From positions 8,932,506 through 8,996,505 of the forward strand of contig NZ_CP026498.1 in assembly GCF_002953255.1 (NCBI RefSeq): a stretch of 64,000 bases of DNA. The letters are read 5' to 3'. The stretch comes from Streptomyces sp. CB01881 (GTDB lineage Bacteria; Actinomycetota; Actinomycetes; Streptomycetales; Streptomycetaceae). Below, in pieces: positions 1-7,074 of this stretch. Each line of letters begins with the position of its first letter. Position 1 is the stretch's first letter. The notes under the pieces were generated by a model. It searched no databases. It was not told the origin of the DNA and saw only the letters and a program-made list of their open reading frames with translations. A program made the position numbers and the translations under genes.

Positions 1-2
1 GC

Positions 3-329
3 CCCGAATGGGCCGCCGTGGTGGCGAGCATCCCTGAACGCCGACCGGCCACCCTCGGGGGCTGTCCGCCGAACGACTCGAACGACTGCTCTCCGGCCAA
101 CTCCCCGGCCTGTAACCCCGCGTACGGGTTCGCCCCGGCATCCCTCGGGGGCTGCCCGCCGAACGACTCGAACGACTGCTCACCTGCCAACACCCCGGCC
201 TGTAACCCGGCGTACGGTGTCGCTCCCGTTGCCGTGGCGCTCGGGGGTTGCCCGCCGAACGACAGTCAGACTTGCAACCCGGCAAACCCCGCCCCGTGCA
301 ACCCTGTTTTCGGCGTCTCCGAGCTGTAG
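3..329 (+). CDS. Repeat-containing RiPP precursor candidate, 5' end outside window
   Basis: Seen: the frame is open to the left edge, so the real start is probably upstream; GTG at 18 is only the first in-window start. After a short lead-in the peptide is three near-identical units that each begin LGGCPPNDS and carry three cysteines; units 1 and 2 have an NDSNDC core and unit 3 has NDSQTC. Gly, Pro, Asn, Asp and Cys dominate, and there is no signal peptide or membrane segment in view. The stop lies 12 nt before a PIMT-family methyltransferase, so the two are almost certainly co-transcribed. Known: in imiditides, and in lanthipeptide and graspetide clusters with PIMT homologues, such enzymes methylate one Asp of a precursor and trigger aspartimide formation. 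Inference: this is the substrate, with the conserved Asn-Asp-Ser as modification site. A graspetide or lanthipeptide enzyme could lie left of the window. Confidence 0.7.
   Translation, partial: PEWAAVVASIPERRPATLGGCPPNDSNDCSPANSPACNPAYGFAPASLGGCPPNDSNDCSPANTPACNPAYGVAPVAVALGGCPPNDSQTCNPANPAPCNPVFGVSEL
54..326 (+). repeat. Three in-frame coding repeats of the precursor peptide
   Basis: Units start at 54, 144 and 240 (30, 32 and 29 codons). Each starts LGGCPPNDS and ends with a Cys-Asn-Pro-(Ala/Val) and an aromatic-Gly pair. Synonymous differences between units (for example tgt, tgc and tgc or ttgc contexts for the first Cys) show they are not a fresh duplication. Conservation of motif over spacer points to several modification cores in one precursor. 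Confidence 0.85.
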
Positions 330-341
330 GAGAAGGAACCC

Positions 342-1472
342 ATGAACTGGGAGCACCACGCCGCCACCCTGGCGGAACGTGTCACAGACCCGGACTCGCG
401 GTGGCGCGCTGCCGTGGCCAGCACACCCCGACACACCCTGATTCCGAACTGGTGGGAGCAGGGCCCCAACGGATGGACGCTGCACCGAGGCGAGGACGAC
501 CCGAAGCGGTGGGCGCGCATGGCCTACGGCGCCGAGTCGGCCGTGACCAGCGTGGGCGGACACCATGCGGACCACGGCAAGCCCGACCAGCACCCGACCG
601 GACTCCCCACGTCGTCCGCCACTCTCGCCGCCCTGGTGGTGAAGATGCTCCGCCACGGGCGCATCGGCCCGGAACACGACGTGCTCGACGTGGGCACCGG
701 AGCCGGCGGGCTGACCGCCTACCTGTCCCACCGAATCGGCGACCGTCGCGTTACGAGCGTGGACGTGGACCCGTACCTAGTCGACGTGGCCCGGGAACGG
801 CTTGCCGCCCTCGGACTTAACCCGCGCTTCGCCGCCGTGGACGCGACGGGCCCGCTTCCGGGCGACTTCGACCGCATCGTGTCGACCGTGGGCGTCCGAC
901 CCGTCCCGGCATCGTGGCTCGCCGCTCTCCGGAAGGGGGGCCGCCTAGTCACCACCATTCGTGACACCGCGCTGATCCTCACAGCGTGGGGAGCCCCGGA
1001 CGGTGGAGCGGTCGGCCACATCGAACGGGACTGGGCCGGGTTCATGGGCACCAGACACGGCGCGAACTACCCGCCCGGACCGGTCGAGCTGTTCAAGACC
1101 GCTCGCGAGTCCGACGGCGAGGTAGTGACCACTGGCCGCTACCCCGTGGCGGACGTACGGGACGGGTGGGAAGTTTGGTCGTTCCTGTCTGTCTCGGTGC
1201 CCGGAATCGAGTACGACTACGAGGAACGGGACGGACTCCGGACCGCCTTCATGGTCCATCCGGATGGGTCATGGGCTCGGGCCAGTGCCACCGGGTTCGG
1301 ACCGCCGACCGTCCACCAGGGCGGCCCCCGCCGGCTCTGGGCCGAGTTGGAGCGCATCCGGACCCGCAGCATGGTCGAGGGCGGACTACCGCTGTACGGA
1401 TGCGACGCCACGGTGACCCCGGACGGGGTGATGCATCTGTCCCGGGGACGGTGGTCGGCCACGGTCGACTGA
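342..1472 (+). CDS. PIMT-like O-methyltransferase, probable RiPP Asp-modifying enzyme
   Basis: A 376-residue protein of the protein-L-isoaspartate O-methyltransferase superfamily. The SAM-binding motif VLDVGTGAGG is at residues 114-123, and the PIMT substrate-loop region (PTGLPTSSATL) is at about 86-96. The body is longer than housekeeping PIMT (about 210-220 aa), with a C-terminal extension of about 170 residues, as in dedicated RiPP-cluster PIMT homologues. ATG follows a good AGGAGAAGG site just after the precursor stop. Known: PIMT homologues in RiPP clusters methylate an Asp side chain, which then collapses to aspartimide. Inference: it acts on the upstream repeat peptide. A generic repair enzyme is less likely, given the length and the tight coupling to a repeat peptide. 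Confidence 0.75.
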   Translation: MNWEHHAATLAERVTDPDSRWRAAVASTPRHTLIPNWWEQGPNGWTLHRGEDDPKRWARMAYGAESAVTSVGGHHADHGKPDQHPTGLPTSSATLAALVVKMLRHGRIGPEHDVLDVGTGAGGLTAYLSHRIGDRRVTSVDVDPYLVDVARERLAALGLNPRFAAVDATGPLPGDFDRIVSTVGVRPVPASWLAALRKGGRLVTTIRDTALILTAWGAPDGGAVGHIERDWAGFMGTRHGANYPPGPVELFKTARESDGEVVTTGRYPVADVRDGWEVWSFLSVSVPGIEYDYEERDGLRTAFMVHPDGSWARASATGFGPPTVHQGGPRRLWAELERIRTRSMVEGGLPLYGCDATVTPDGVMHLSRGRWSATVD

Positions 1473-1581
1473 CGGCGGGCGGTAGCCTCAGACCAGGGCG
1501 CGGGCGCCTAACTCACAGACGATCCAATGCCTACCCGCGCCTCTCGGCCCCGTCCCGCTGGTGAACTCCGGCAGGGCGGGG

Positions 1582-1905
1582 CTACGTCGTGCGGTCTGCG
1601 ACGAAGCTCCCCATCCCCGTCTCAGTCCGGATCAGCCCATCTTCGCGAAGCGACGCCGTGACCTTCTGAACGGTCGCACGCGCCACGCCGAAGTCTCGTT
1701 CAAGCTGCACCGCCGAAATCAGGTGGCCGGGCGGGTACTCGCCGCTTTCAATCTTGCGGACGATCTCATCGCGGATCTGTCGCCATTTGGGGCGGGTCGG
1801 GTCGAACTCCATGTGACGAAGGTAGCCGTCGGCGGTGGCTGACGGGAGTCGGGTGCTATAGGGGGCCATGGACAGGGGTAGGGACCCATAGTAAGGTCGG
1901 CTCAA
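1582..1905 (-). CDS. Small GntR-family transcriptional regulator
   Basis: About 107 residues from ATG at 1905. The core from about residue 32 (MEFDPTRPKWRQI) to the end is a complete GntR winged helix: the IRDEIVRKIESGEYPPG opening, the LERDFGVARATVQKV recognition helix and an RTETGMGSFVA wing. No effector domain follows, which is typical of short GntR (KorSA-like) repressors on actinobacterial mobile elements. ATG at 1812 or 1869 would give shorter products and may be the true start, because no start has a clear Shine-Dalgarno site. It is divergent from the gene at 1983 and converges on the methyltransferase, so it may control the small accessory genes. Confidence 0.8.
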   Translation of the reverse strand: MSRPYYGSLPLSMAPYSTRLPSATADGYLRHMEFDPTRPKWRQIRDEIVRKIESGEYPPGHLISAVQLERDFGVARATVQKVTASLREDGLIRTETGMGSFVADRTT

Positions 1906-1982
1906 AAGAAACCCGGCGACGAAGGCGGCTGGTACCCGCTTGTCCGTCCCGGGGATGGCCCTAGCTTTCTCGGAGCTAAGAC

Positions 1983-2384
1983 ATGACTCAGCTTATCGTC
2001 CTGGCCACTGTCTGGGTGCTGCGCTGGTTACTGCCGGCACGCGGGGAGCACCGCGCCCCCGACGCCCAGGTGCCCCCGACACCGCCCGTCATCTGCGGGT
2101 GGCGCAAGCCGTTCGGCGCTCATCTGCTCATCCGTACGATGCCGCTCTCGGAGCCGCCCCGACTTGTCCCCCGATACCTCGAAGCCTGGGAACAGACCCC
2201 GGACGGCGAGAAGACGGCCGTGCTTCAGCGGCAAGCAAAGGAACAGGCGCCGTGCTGGGAGAAGATCCGACAGCGGGAACGGCAGGCGGCGGCGTTCGCG
2301 GCTGAGGCTGGCTTGCCGGACCCGCTCCACTACCTGGGTGACGCGACAAACAAGAACCGCGTGCTCGTTGGGGCGGTGGCGTGA
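1983..2384 (+). CDS. Small N-terminally anchored protein, unknown function, TTA codon
   Basis: A 133-residue protein not assigned to a family. The first 17 residues (LIVLATVWVLRWLL) form one hydrophobic segment followed by basic residues, so the N-terminus is probably membrane-anchored with the rest cytoplasmic. The C-terminal half is helical and charged. The codon at 2028-2030 is TTA (Leu16); in streptomycetes TTA codons need the rare bldA tRNA, so expression is probably late or developmentally tied. Its TGA overlaps the ATG of the next small gene (ATGA at 2381-2386), implying translational coupling. It is divergent from the GntR gene. Confidence 0.6.
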   Translation: MTQLIVLATVWVLRWLLPARGEHRAPDAQVPPTPPVICGWRKPFGAHLLIRTMPLSEPPRLVPRYLEAWEQTPDGEKTAVLQRQAKEQAPCWEKIRQRERQAAAFAAEAGLPDPLHYLGDATNKNRVLVGAVA

Positions 2385-2542
2385 TGGCCGAGGAGACGCC
2401 CGAGAAGAAGTCGTTCTTCTGCTGCCAATGCGGTAAGGAGACCGCCGATGGTGTGGTGGTCGGCATCGTGGACCGCGTGAGCGGCCCGTCGTACGTCCGC
2501 TGGGCGTGCCGAACCCCATGTACCCCACGGCAACCCCGCTAG
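2384..2542 (+). CDS. Small Cys-rich (zinc-ribbon-like) protein
   Basis: 52 codons from an ATG overlapping the preceding stop by 4 nt. The peptide has a CCQC cluster at residues 13-16 and a C-R-T-P-C pair at residues 42-46, separated by a short beta-like segment, which resembles a minimal zinc ribbon. No homologue is recognised. The reading frame ends at TAG 2540-2542, inside the 8-bp direct repeat flanking the IS element, so the insertion leaves the protein intact but separates it from its terminator at 4320-4347. Coupling with the TTA-containing gene suggests a shared role. Confidence 0.6.
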   Translation: MAEETPEKKSFFCCQCGKETADGVVVGIVDRVSGPSYVRWACRTPCTPRQPR

Positions 2543-2545
2543 CCC
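2538..2545. repeat. Left target-site duplication of IS1634-like element
   Basis: GCTAGCCC here matches 4306-4313 exactly. Removing the element together with one copy joins the stop codon of the small Cys-rich gene to a terminator 12 nt downstream, which is what an undisturbed gene end would look like. Confidence 0.75.
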
Positions 2546-2550
2546 GGTCC

Positions 2551-2560
2551 TTCGCACATG
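2551..2560 (+). repeat. IS left inverted repeat
   Basis: TTCGCACATG is the exact reverse complement of 4289-4298. Confidence 0.8.
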
Positions 2561-2603
2561 ACGAGTTCGGATGAACGGGTGATGCGACCGGTACCCCGGC
2601 GGG

Positions 2604-4283
2604 GTGCCGGTCGTTGAACCCGGCGTGCCGATATCTCGTTCACGTCGCTCACGGGTCCAGCGTCCACGTTTCGCCGTGGAGTTGACGCCCGTGGTGGAGA
2701 GGCGTCTGGGCGCTCTGCCCGCCTCTGCCGAGTTTCTGCGCCGGCTGGACCTGGCCGGGATCGTCGACGGGCTGTGCCCGATCCGCGAGGTCGCGCACCT
2801 CACCCACGGCCAGGTGATCGAGGTGATGATCGCCAACCGGCTGTCCGCCCCGGCACCGCTGGTCAGAGTGGGCGACTGGGCCCGGGAGTGGGCCGTGGAG
2901 GAGGTCTTCGGCATCGACCCCGGCCTGCTGGGCGATGACCGGCTCGCGCGCGCCCTGGACGCGATCGCCCCGCACCTGGACGAGCTGGTCGGCACGGTCG
3001 GCGCTCGGGCCATCACGGAGTTCGGCATCGACGTGTCCCGGATCCACTGGGACATGACCTCGATGTCCCTCTTCGGCGCCTACGAGGACCAGGACGAGCA
3101 GTTCCCACAGGTCAAGTACGGTCACCCCAAGGACCGCCGGGTCGATCTGAAGCAGATCCAGGCCGGCCTCGCGGTCAGCGGCGACGGCGGCGTCCCGCTC
3201 TTCCACCGCGTCTACGACGGCGGCGCGGGCGAGGTCGCCCAAGTCGTCGGCGCCATGAACGCCCTGCGCAAGATGGCCGACCGCAGGAACTTCCTCCTGG
3301 TCGCGGACTCCAAGCTGGTGTCCTACCCCAACGTCACCGCCCTGCTGGAGGCGAAGGTCGCCTTCATCGCCCCCGCCCCGGCCTCCAAGATCCCGGACAG
3401 GGTCTATGCCGCCTTGAACCTCGACGACGCGCAGGTCGTGGACTACGTCCCGGAACGCGACGCCGGCAAACCAGCCGACCAGCGGGAGGTCTACCACGTC
3501 CTGGAGGACACCCACACCATCACCGGCCGCCGCAAGAGCGACCCGGTGCACACCCTGCGCAGAATCCTGGTCCACTCCGCCGGCAACGCCCGCGGCCAGC
3601 AGGCCGCCCGCGCCAAACGCCTGGCCCGCGCCACCGAGGACCTGGACAAACTCCAACACGGAGCTGGCGGACGCTTCTACGGCACCGCCGAGAAGATCAC
3701 CGCCCGGATCGGCGTCATCGCCAAGACCCGCCGCGTCGAGGACTGCCTGCGCACCACCGTCACCACCGACGAGGCCGGCCGCCCCGCCCTGGAATGGCAC
3801 TTCGACCAGGACGTCCTGACCGCCCAGGCCGCCACCGACGGCTGGTACGCACTGCTGACCACCCTCACCCCCGAACAGGCCACCGCCGAACAGGTCCTAC
3901 TGCGGTACAAGGGCCAGGCCGTAGTCGAACGCCGCTACCACGACTTCAAGGGCCCCCTCGCGGTGGCGCCCGTCTTCCTCCAGCACAACCGGCGCATCGC
4001 CGCCCTCATCACCGTGATCTGCCTGGCCCTGCTCGTGTTCTGCCTGATCGAACGACAGGTCCGCCAAGCCCTCGGCCCCGAACAGACCATGCGCGGCCTC
4101 TACCCCGACAACCGCGCCGTCCGCCCCACCGGCCGCATGATCTTCTACCACCTGGCCAGCCTCATGATCCGGCCCGGCACCGCCACCAGCCCACCCATCG
4201 TCCTCATCAACCGAGGAGTCCAAGCACACCTGCTCGAACTCCTCGGCATCGACGAAACCCGACCCCGCTGGCTGGAGACCTAA
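2604..4283 (+). CDS. IS1634-family DDE transposase
   Basis: A 559-residue transposase of normal family length starting at GTG. The RNase H-like catalytic triad fits D150 (in HWDMTSMSL), D235 (in LLVADSKL) and E442 (in VVERRYHDFKGPL, the IS4-type Y-R-E-like signature). A long insertion domain between the second Asp and Glu is typical of the IS4/IS1634 group. It catalyses cut-and-paste transposition from the inverted repeats around it. The C-terminus ends 6 nt before the right inverted repeat. No frameshift or internal stop is present. Confidence 0.92.
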   Translation: MPVVEPGVPISRSRRSRVQRPRFAVELTPVVERRLGALPASAEFLRRLDLAGIVDGLCPIREVAHLTHGQVIEVMIANRLSAPAPLVRVGDWAREWAVEEVFGIDPGLLGDDRLARALDAIAPHLDELVGTVGARAITEFGIDVSRIHWDMTSMSLFGAYEDQDEQFPQVKYGHPKDRRVDLKQIQAGLAVSGDGGVPLFHRVYDGGAGEVAQVVGAMNALRKMADRRNFLLVADSKLVSYPNVTALLEAKVAFIAPAPASKIPDRVYAALNLDDAQVVDYVPERDAGKPADQREVYHVLEDTHTITGRRKSDPVHTLRRILVHSAGNARGQQAARAKRLARATEDLDKLQHGAGGRFYGTAEKITARIGVIAKTRRVEDCLRTTVTTDEAGRPALEWHFDQDVLTAQAATDGWYALLTTLTPEQATAEQVLLRYKGQAVVERRYHDFKGPLAVAPVFLQHNRRIAALITVICLALLVFCLIERQVRQALGPEQTMRGLYPDNRAVRPTGRMIFYHLASLMIRPGTATSPPIVLINRGVQAHLLELLGIDETRPRWLET

Positions 4284-4288
4284 AACCC

Positions 4289-4298
4289 CATGTGCGAA
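4289..4298 (-). repeat. IS right inverted repeat
   Basis: CATGTGCGAA, the exact reverse complement of 2551-2560. Confidence 0.8.
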
Positions 4299-4305
4299 GT
4301 CACCA

Positions 4306-4313
4306 GCTAGCCC
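4306..4313. repeat. Right target-site duplication of IS1634-like element
   Basis: GCTAGCCC, identical to 2538-2545. Confidence 0.75.
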
Positions 4314-4319
4314 CTCACA

Positions 4320-4347
4320 GCCCCGTCCGGGCCACTCCGGGCGGGGC
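4320..4347 (+). terminator. Terminator of the small Cys-rich gene, displaced by the IS
   Basis: Stem GCCCCGTCCGG (4320-4330) pairs with CCGGGCGGGGC (4337-4347) with one wobble and a 6-nt loop, followed by a modestly AT-rich run. Without the IS it would lie about 12 nt after the stop codon at 2542. Confidence 0.7.
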
Positions 4348-4370
4348 ATTCATTCAGCCTCTCTTGCTAC

Positions 4371-4609
4371 GGGAAGAGGCAGCAGGCGAATGCCTGGAAG
4401 CACGGGGGTAGTCCGGCTCCCCTGGTCGTCGTGGTTCTCCTGAACGACACCCTCCGGGTCTCCGTCAGCGACGGCAGCCCGAACCTCCCCGAGCAGCGCG
4501 ACTCCGCCGACCCCTACGAGCTCTCCGGCCGGGGCCTCCACCTCGTCCGCTGCCTCACCCACCGGTTCGGGAGCGACCCCAGAAAGTCCGGCAAATCCGT
4601 CTGGTTCGA
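4371..4609 (+). pseudogene. 5'-truncated RsbW-like anti-sigma ATPase, exon 1
   Basis: The frame contains the C-terminal half of an HATPase_c serine kinase/anti-sigma factor: an N-box-like N-A-W-K-H-G at about 4386-4403, a D-G-S-P box, and an L-S-G-R-G-L box. It stops in VWFE where the group II intron begins. The N-terminal half is missing: upstream sequence (4348-4385) does not encode the expected helix and runs into the terminator of the accessory region. A GTG at 4431 could start a shorter product, but that would lack the N box. Exon 2 is at 7050-7074. Inference: the gene lost its 5' half when the accessory region was joined here, so restored splicing gives only a fragment. Confidence 0.75.
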
Positions 4610-5137
4610 GTGCGCCCTGAAAGCGCCTGGTTGTATTCCCGGCAGAGCCGGGAGGAATTCGGAGGATATTCCTGGGTCCAATGGCTTACCTGGCGCCGAA
4701 AGGCTAAGGGGACCGTAGCATGCCAGAGAAGCGGTGGCCGGGTCCAGATATCAGGGACGGTGCACCGCGGGACCCGCGCGATACGGCGAAAGCTGGATTG
4801 CCTGAACCCCAATCTCCAGTCGATTCAAAGACAGATCCGCCGGAAAGATATCCGAAACCGGCGCCGCTCCCTGCATCGGGCTTCGAACACCGATGTAACT
4901 CCGGGGAGCGGGACGATGTCCAGCGAGGGCATTCGAGGAGATGAGTGGGGCGCCTAAGTCGCGCTAGCACGTACGGCCAGGATGAACAGGGGATCACCTA
5001 AAGGGCGCGAGCCCCATGGTGACGGAGTGTCCATAGTAGTCGCAGGAGTCACGACCTGCCAAGGAGGACGGGAAAGCCGCCCACAGGGCCAAGGGACACA
5101 GGTGACCGGATATCAATGAGACCGGAAGGTATGCGTA

Positions 5138-6967
5138 ATGCAGAGCGCCGAAGCGGTACTTGATATCCTCCGTGAACGCGGCAGGCGAGGCCTGCCGTGC
5201 AATGAGCTCTATCGACAGATGTTCAACCCGCAGTTGTATCTCATGGCCTACGGGCGCATCTACTCCAACAAGGGGGCGATGACGCCCGGGGCGACAGGGG
5301 AAACCGCCGATGGAATGTCGCTAGCGAAGATCGGGCGCGTCATCGACGCGTTGCGCCACGAGCGCCACCGATTCAAGCCGGTCAAGCGGGTCTTCATCCC
5401 GAAGAAGAACGGGAAGCGAAGGCCGCTCGGCCTGCCATCATGGACGGACAAGCTGGTCGGCGAGGTGATGCGCCTCCTGTTGGAGGCGTACTACGAGCCG
5501 CAGTTCTCCGACCACTCCCACGGTTTCCGTCCCCGCCGGGGCTGCCACACCGCTTTACGCGACGTGGCCCGCACCTGGACCGGGACCAGCTGGTTCATCG
5601 AGGGCGATATCGCCCAGTGCTTCGACGCACTCGACCATCGGGTGATGCTCGAAACACTGGCGGAGAAGATCCACGACAACCGGTTCCTGCGGCTGGTGCG
5701 CAACATGCTCAAAGCCGGATACCTGGAGGACTGGAAATGGAATGCCACACTGAGCGGCGCTCCACAGGGCGGTACTCTGTCGCCCATCCTGTCCAACATC
5801 TACCTGCACCGGTTGGACACCTTCGTCGAGAAGGTTCTCGTGCCGGAATACACCCGGGGAAAACTCAGGGCGAGGAACCCCGAGTATCGCAGGGTCGAAA
5901 GCGATATTCAGCGTGCCCGGAGGCGCGGAGACCGCGTCTCCGTACGCGTCTTGCACAAGCGGCTGCATTCTCTCCCGAGTCAGGATATGAACGACCCGGG
6001 ATACCGTCGCCTGCGCTATGTGAGATACGCCGATGACACCCTCCTCGGGTTCGCCGGACCCAAGGCTGAAGCCGACGAGATCAAACAGCGCCTCGCCCAG
6101 TTCCTGCGTGACGACCTCAAACTGGAACTGTCCGAGGAGAAGACCCTGGTCACCCATGCCAGAACACAGGCTGCCAGATTCCTCGGCTACGAGATCAGGA
6201 CCCAACGGGACGATGGAAGGTCCGAGCGGAAGAAGGGAAACCGGCGGCTACGCCGTTCGGTGAACGGAACCATCGCTCTCCACGTCCCGAAAGACGTGAT
6301 CAAAGCCAAATGCGCGCCCTACCTGACGCGCGGAAAGCCCGCGCACCAGCCATCGATGTACAAGCACGACGACTACAATCTCGTCGGCATCTTCGGCGCC
6401 AGGTATCGCGGGATCGTCCAGTACTACCTGCTGGCCGGCGACGTCCACCGACTGAACCGGCTGCACTGGGTCATGCAGTCCTCGCTGCTGTGCTCCCTGG
6501 CGGACAAGCACCGCTCGACCGTGTCGAAGATGGCCCGCAAGTACAAGGCCACCATCGACTCCCCGGCTGGGCCACGCAAGTGCCTCCAGGTCAGTCTCGC
6601 CCGTGCCCCGAGCAGCAGGCCACTGGTCGCCCGGTTCGGCGGAATCCCACTCCGACGCAGAAAGGACGCGGTCCTCAAAGACCGCGACCCCGCCCAAGCA
6701 GTCTCCGCGCCACGCCAACGCGAGCTGGTCAAAAGGCTGTTGGCCGGGTTCTGCGAGCTCTGCGGAGCGACCGACAACATCGCGGTCCACCAGATCCGCA
6801 AGCTCGCTGACCTCGACCTCTTCGGGCAGGGACAACCCAACTGGGCCGCCCTCATGGCCAGGAGACGGCGGAAGACCCTCGTGGTCTGTCCAACCTGCCA
6901 TGACGGCATCCACGTTGACTGCGCAAACACACCTCACGGAAGTCACTGGAGAGCCCGTTGCGATTAA
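5138..6967 (+). CDS. ltrA: Group II intron reverse transcriptase/maturase with HNH endonuclease
   Basis: 609 residues. The N-terminal RT0-RT4 region is followed by the catalytic YADD at 297-300 within RYVRYADDTLLG, with the upstream G-x-L-S-P-I-L-S-N-I-Y block. After the thumb/X domain comes a C-terminal HNH nuclease with CELC at 539-542, V-H-Q near 551 and CPTCHDGIH from 584. Known role: the protein binds intron RNA, helps splicing, nicks target DNA and reverse transcribes the intron (target-primed retrohoming). All motifs are intact. Unusually, the last four codons and the stop (TAA 6965-6967) lie inside ribozyme domain V. ATG follows a GGAAGG site. Confidence 0.93.
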   Translation: MQSAEAVLDILRERGRRGLPCNELYRQMFNPQLYLMAYGRIYSNKGAMTPGATGETADGMSLAKIGRVIDALRHERHRFKPVKRVFIPKKNGKRRPLGLPSWTDKLVGEVMRLLLEAYYEPQFSDHSHGFRPRRGCHTALRDVARTWTGTSWFIEGDIAQCFDALDHRVMLETLAEKIHDNRFLRLVRNMLKAGYLEDWKWNATLSGAPQGGTLSPILSNIYLHRLDTFVEKVLVPEYTRGKLRARNPEYRRVESDIQRARRRGDRVSVRVLHKRLHSLPSQDMNDPGYRRLRYVRYADDTLLGFAGPKAEADEIKQRLAQFLRDDLKLELSEEKTLVTHARTQAARFLGYEIRTQRDDGRSERKKGNRRLRRSVNGTIALHVPKDVIKAKCAPYLTRGKPAHQPSMYKHDDYNLVGIFGARYRGIVQYYLLAGDVHRLNRLHWVMQSSLLCSLADKHRSTVSKMARKYKATIDSPAGPRKCLQVSLARAPSSRPLVARFGGIPLRRRKDAVLKDRDPAQAVSAPRQRELVKRLLAGFCELCGATDNIAVHQIRKLADLDLFGQGQPNWAALMARRRRKTLVVCPTCHDGIHVDCANTPHGSHWRARCD

Positions 6968-6984
6968 CGTCGCACGACGGGTTC
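6951..6984 (+). ncRNA. Group II intron domain V (catalytic hairpin)
   Basis: A 34-nt hairpin: outer stem 6951-6958 with 6977-6984 (GAGCCCGT/ACGGGTTC, one G-U), two-nt CG bulge at 6975-6976, inner stem TGCGA/TCGCA and a short AT-rich loop. The AGC catalytic-triad position is in GAGCCC. It overlaps the 3' end of the maturase frame. Confidence 0.85.
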
Positions 6985-7049
6985 GGGAGGAGGCCGCTGG
7001 GAAAAGGACCAGCTCACGCGCTGGCACCTCGCCCGGCGGCCCACCTCAC
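6985..7049 (+). ncRNA. Group II intron domain VI with branch-point A
   Basis: Long hairpin: GAGG 6987-6990 with CCTC 7044-7047, GGCCGCTGGG 6992-7001 with CCCGGCGGCC 7032-7041. The unpaired A7043 is the predicted branch point at position -7, and the intron ends in AC. Confidence 0.8.
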
Positions 7050-7074
7050 GCTGCAGTTGGCGGCCGCCGCATGA
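7050..7074 (+). pseudogene. Exon 2 of truncated RsbW-like gene
   Basis: After splicing this exon adds seven residues (Leu-Gln-Leu-Ala-Ala-Ala-Ala) and TGA at 7072-7074. The WFEL ending so produced matches the usual C-terminus of actinobacterial anti-sigma ATPases, which supports the splice junction. The stop overlaps the next ATG. Confidence 0.75.

Larger units (their letters stand above)
2546..4305 (+). mobile_element. IS1634-family (IS4-like) insertion sequence
   Basis: Element of about 1760 bp carrying one transposase gene. A perfect 10-bp inverted repeat lies near the ends (2551-2560 and 4289-4298), extended imperfectly outward (GGTCC against GGTGAC). Flanking 8-bp direct repeats GCTAGCCC lie at 2538-2545 and 4306-4313. 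The outer boundary on the right is uncertain by about 1-2 nt. The transposase frame is intact, so the copy may be active. Confidence 0.8.
4610..7049 (+). mobile_element. Full-length group II intron with maturase/HNH ORF
   Basis: The 5' end GTGCGCC matches the group II consensus GUGYG. Domain V (6951-6984) and domain VI (6985-7049) are recognisable, and the 3' end is AC after a bulged A at 7043, seven nt from the end. Joining 4609 to 7050 gives GA|G CTG CAG TTG..., keeping frame, adding a short Leu-Gln-Leu-Ala tail and restoring an ATGA overlap with the gene at 7071. The 2440-nt length is normal for an ORF-bearing bacterial group II intron. Base composition is visibly less GC-rich than the surroundings, which fits horizontal arrival. 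Confidence 0.9.

Noticed and set aside
4431..4718. Separate 95-codon gene starting at GTG 4431
   Set aside because: It is the continuation of the truncated ATPase exon and reads into the group II intron.
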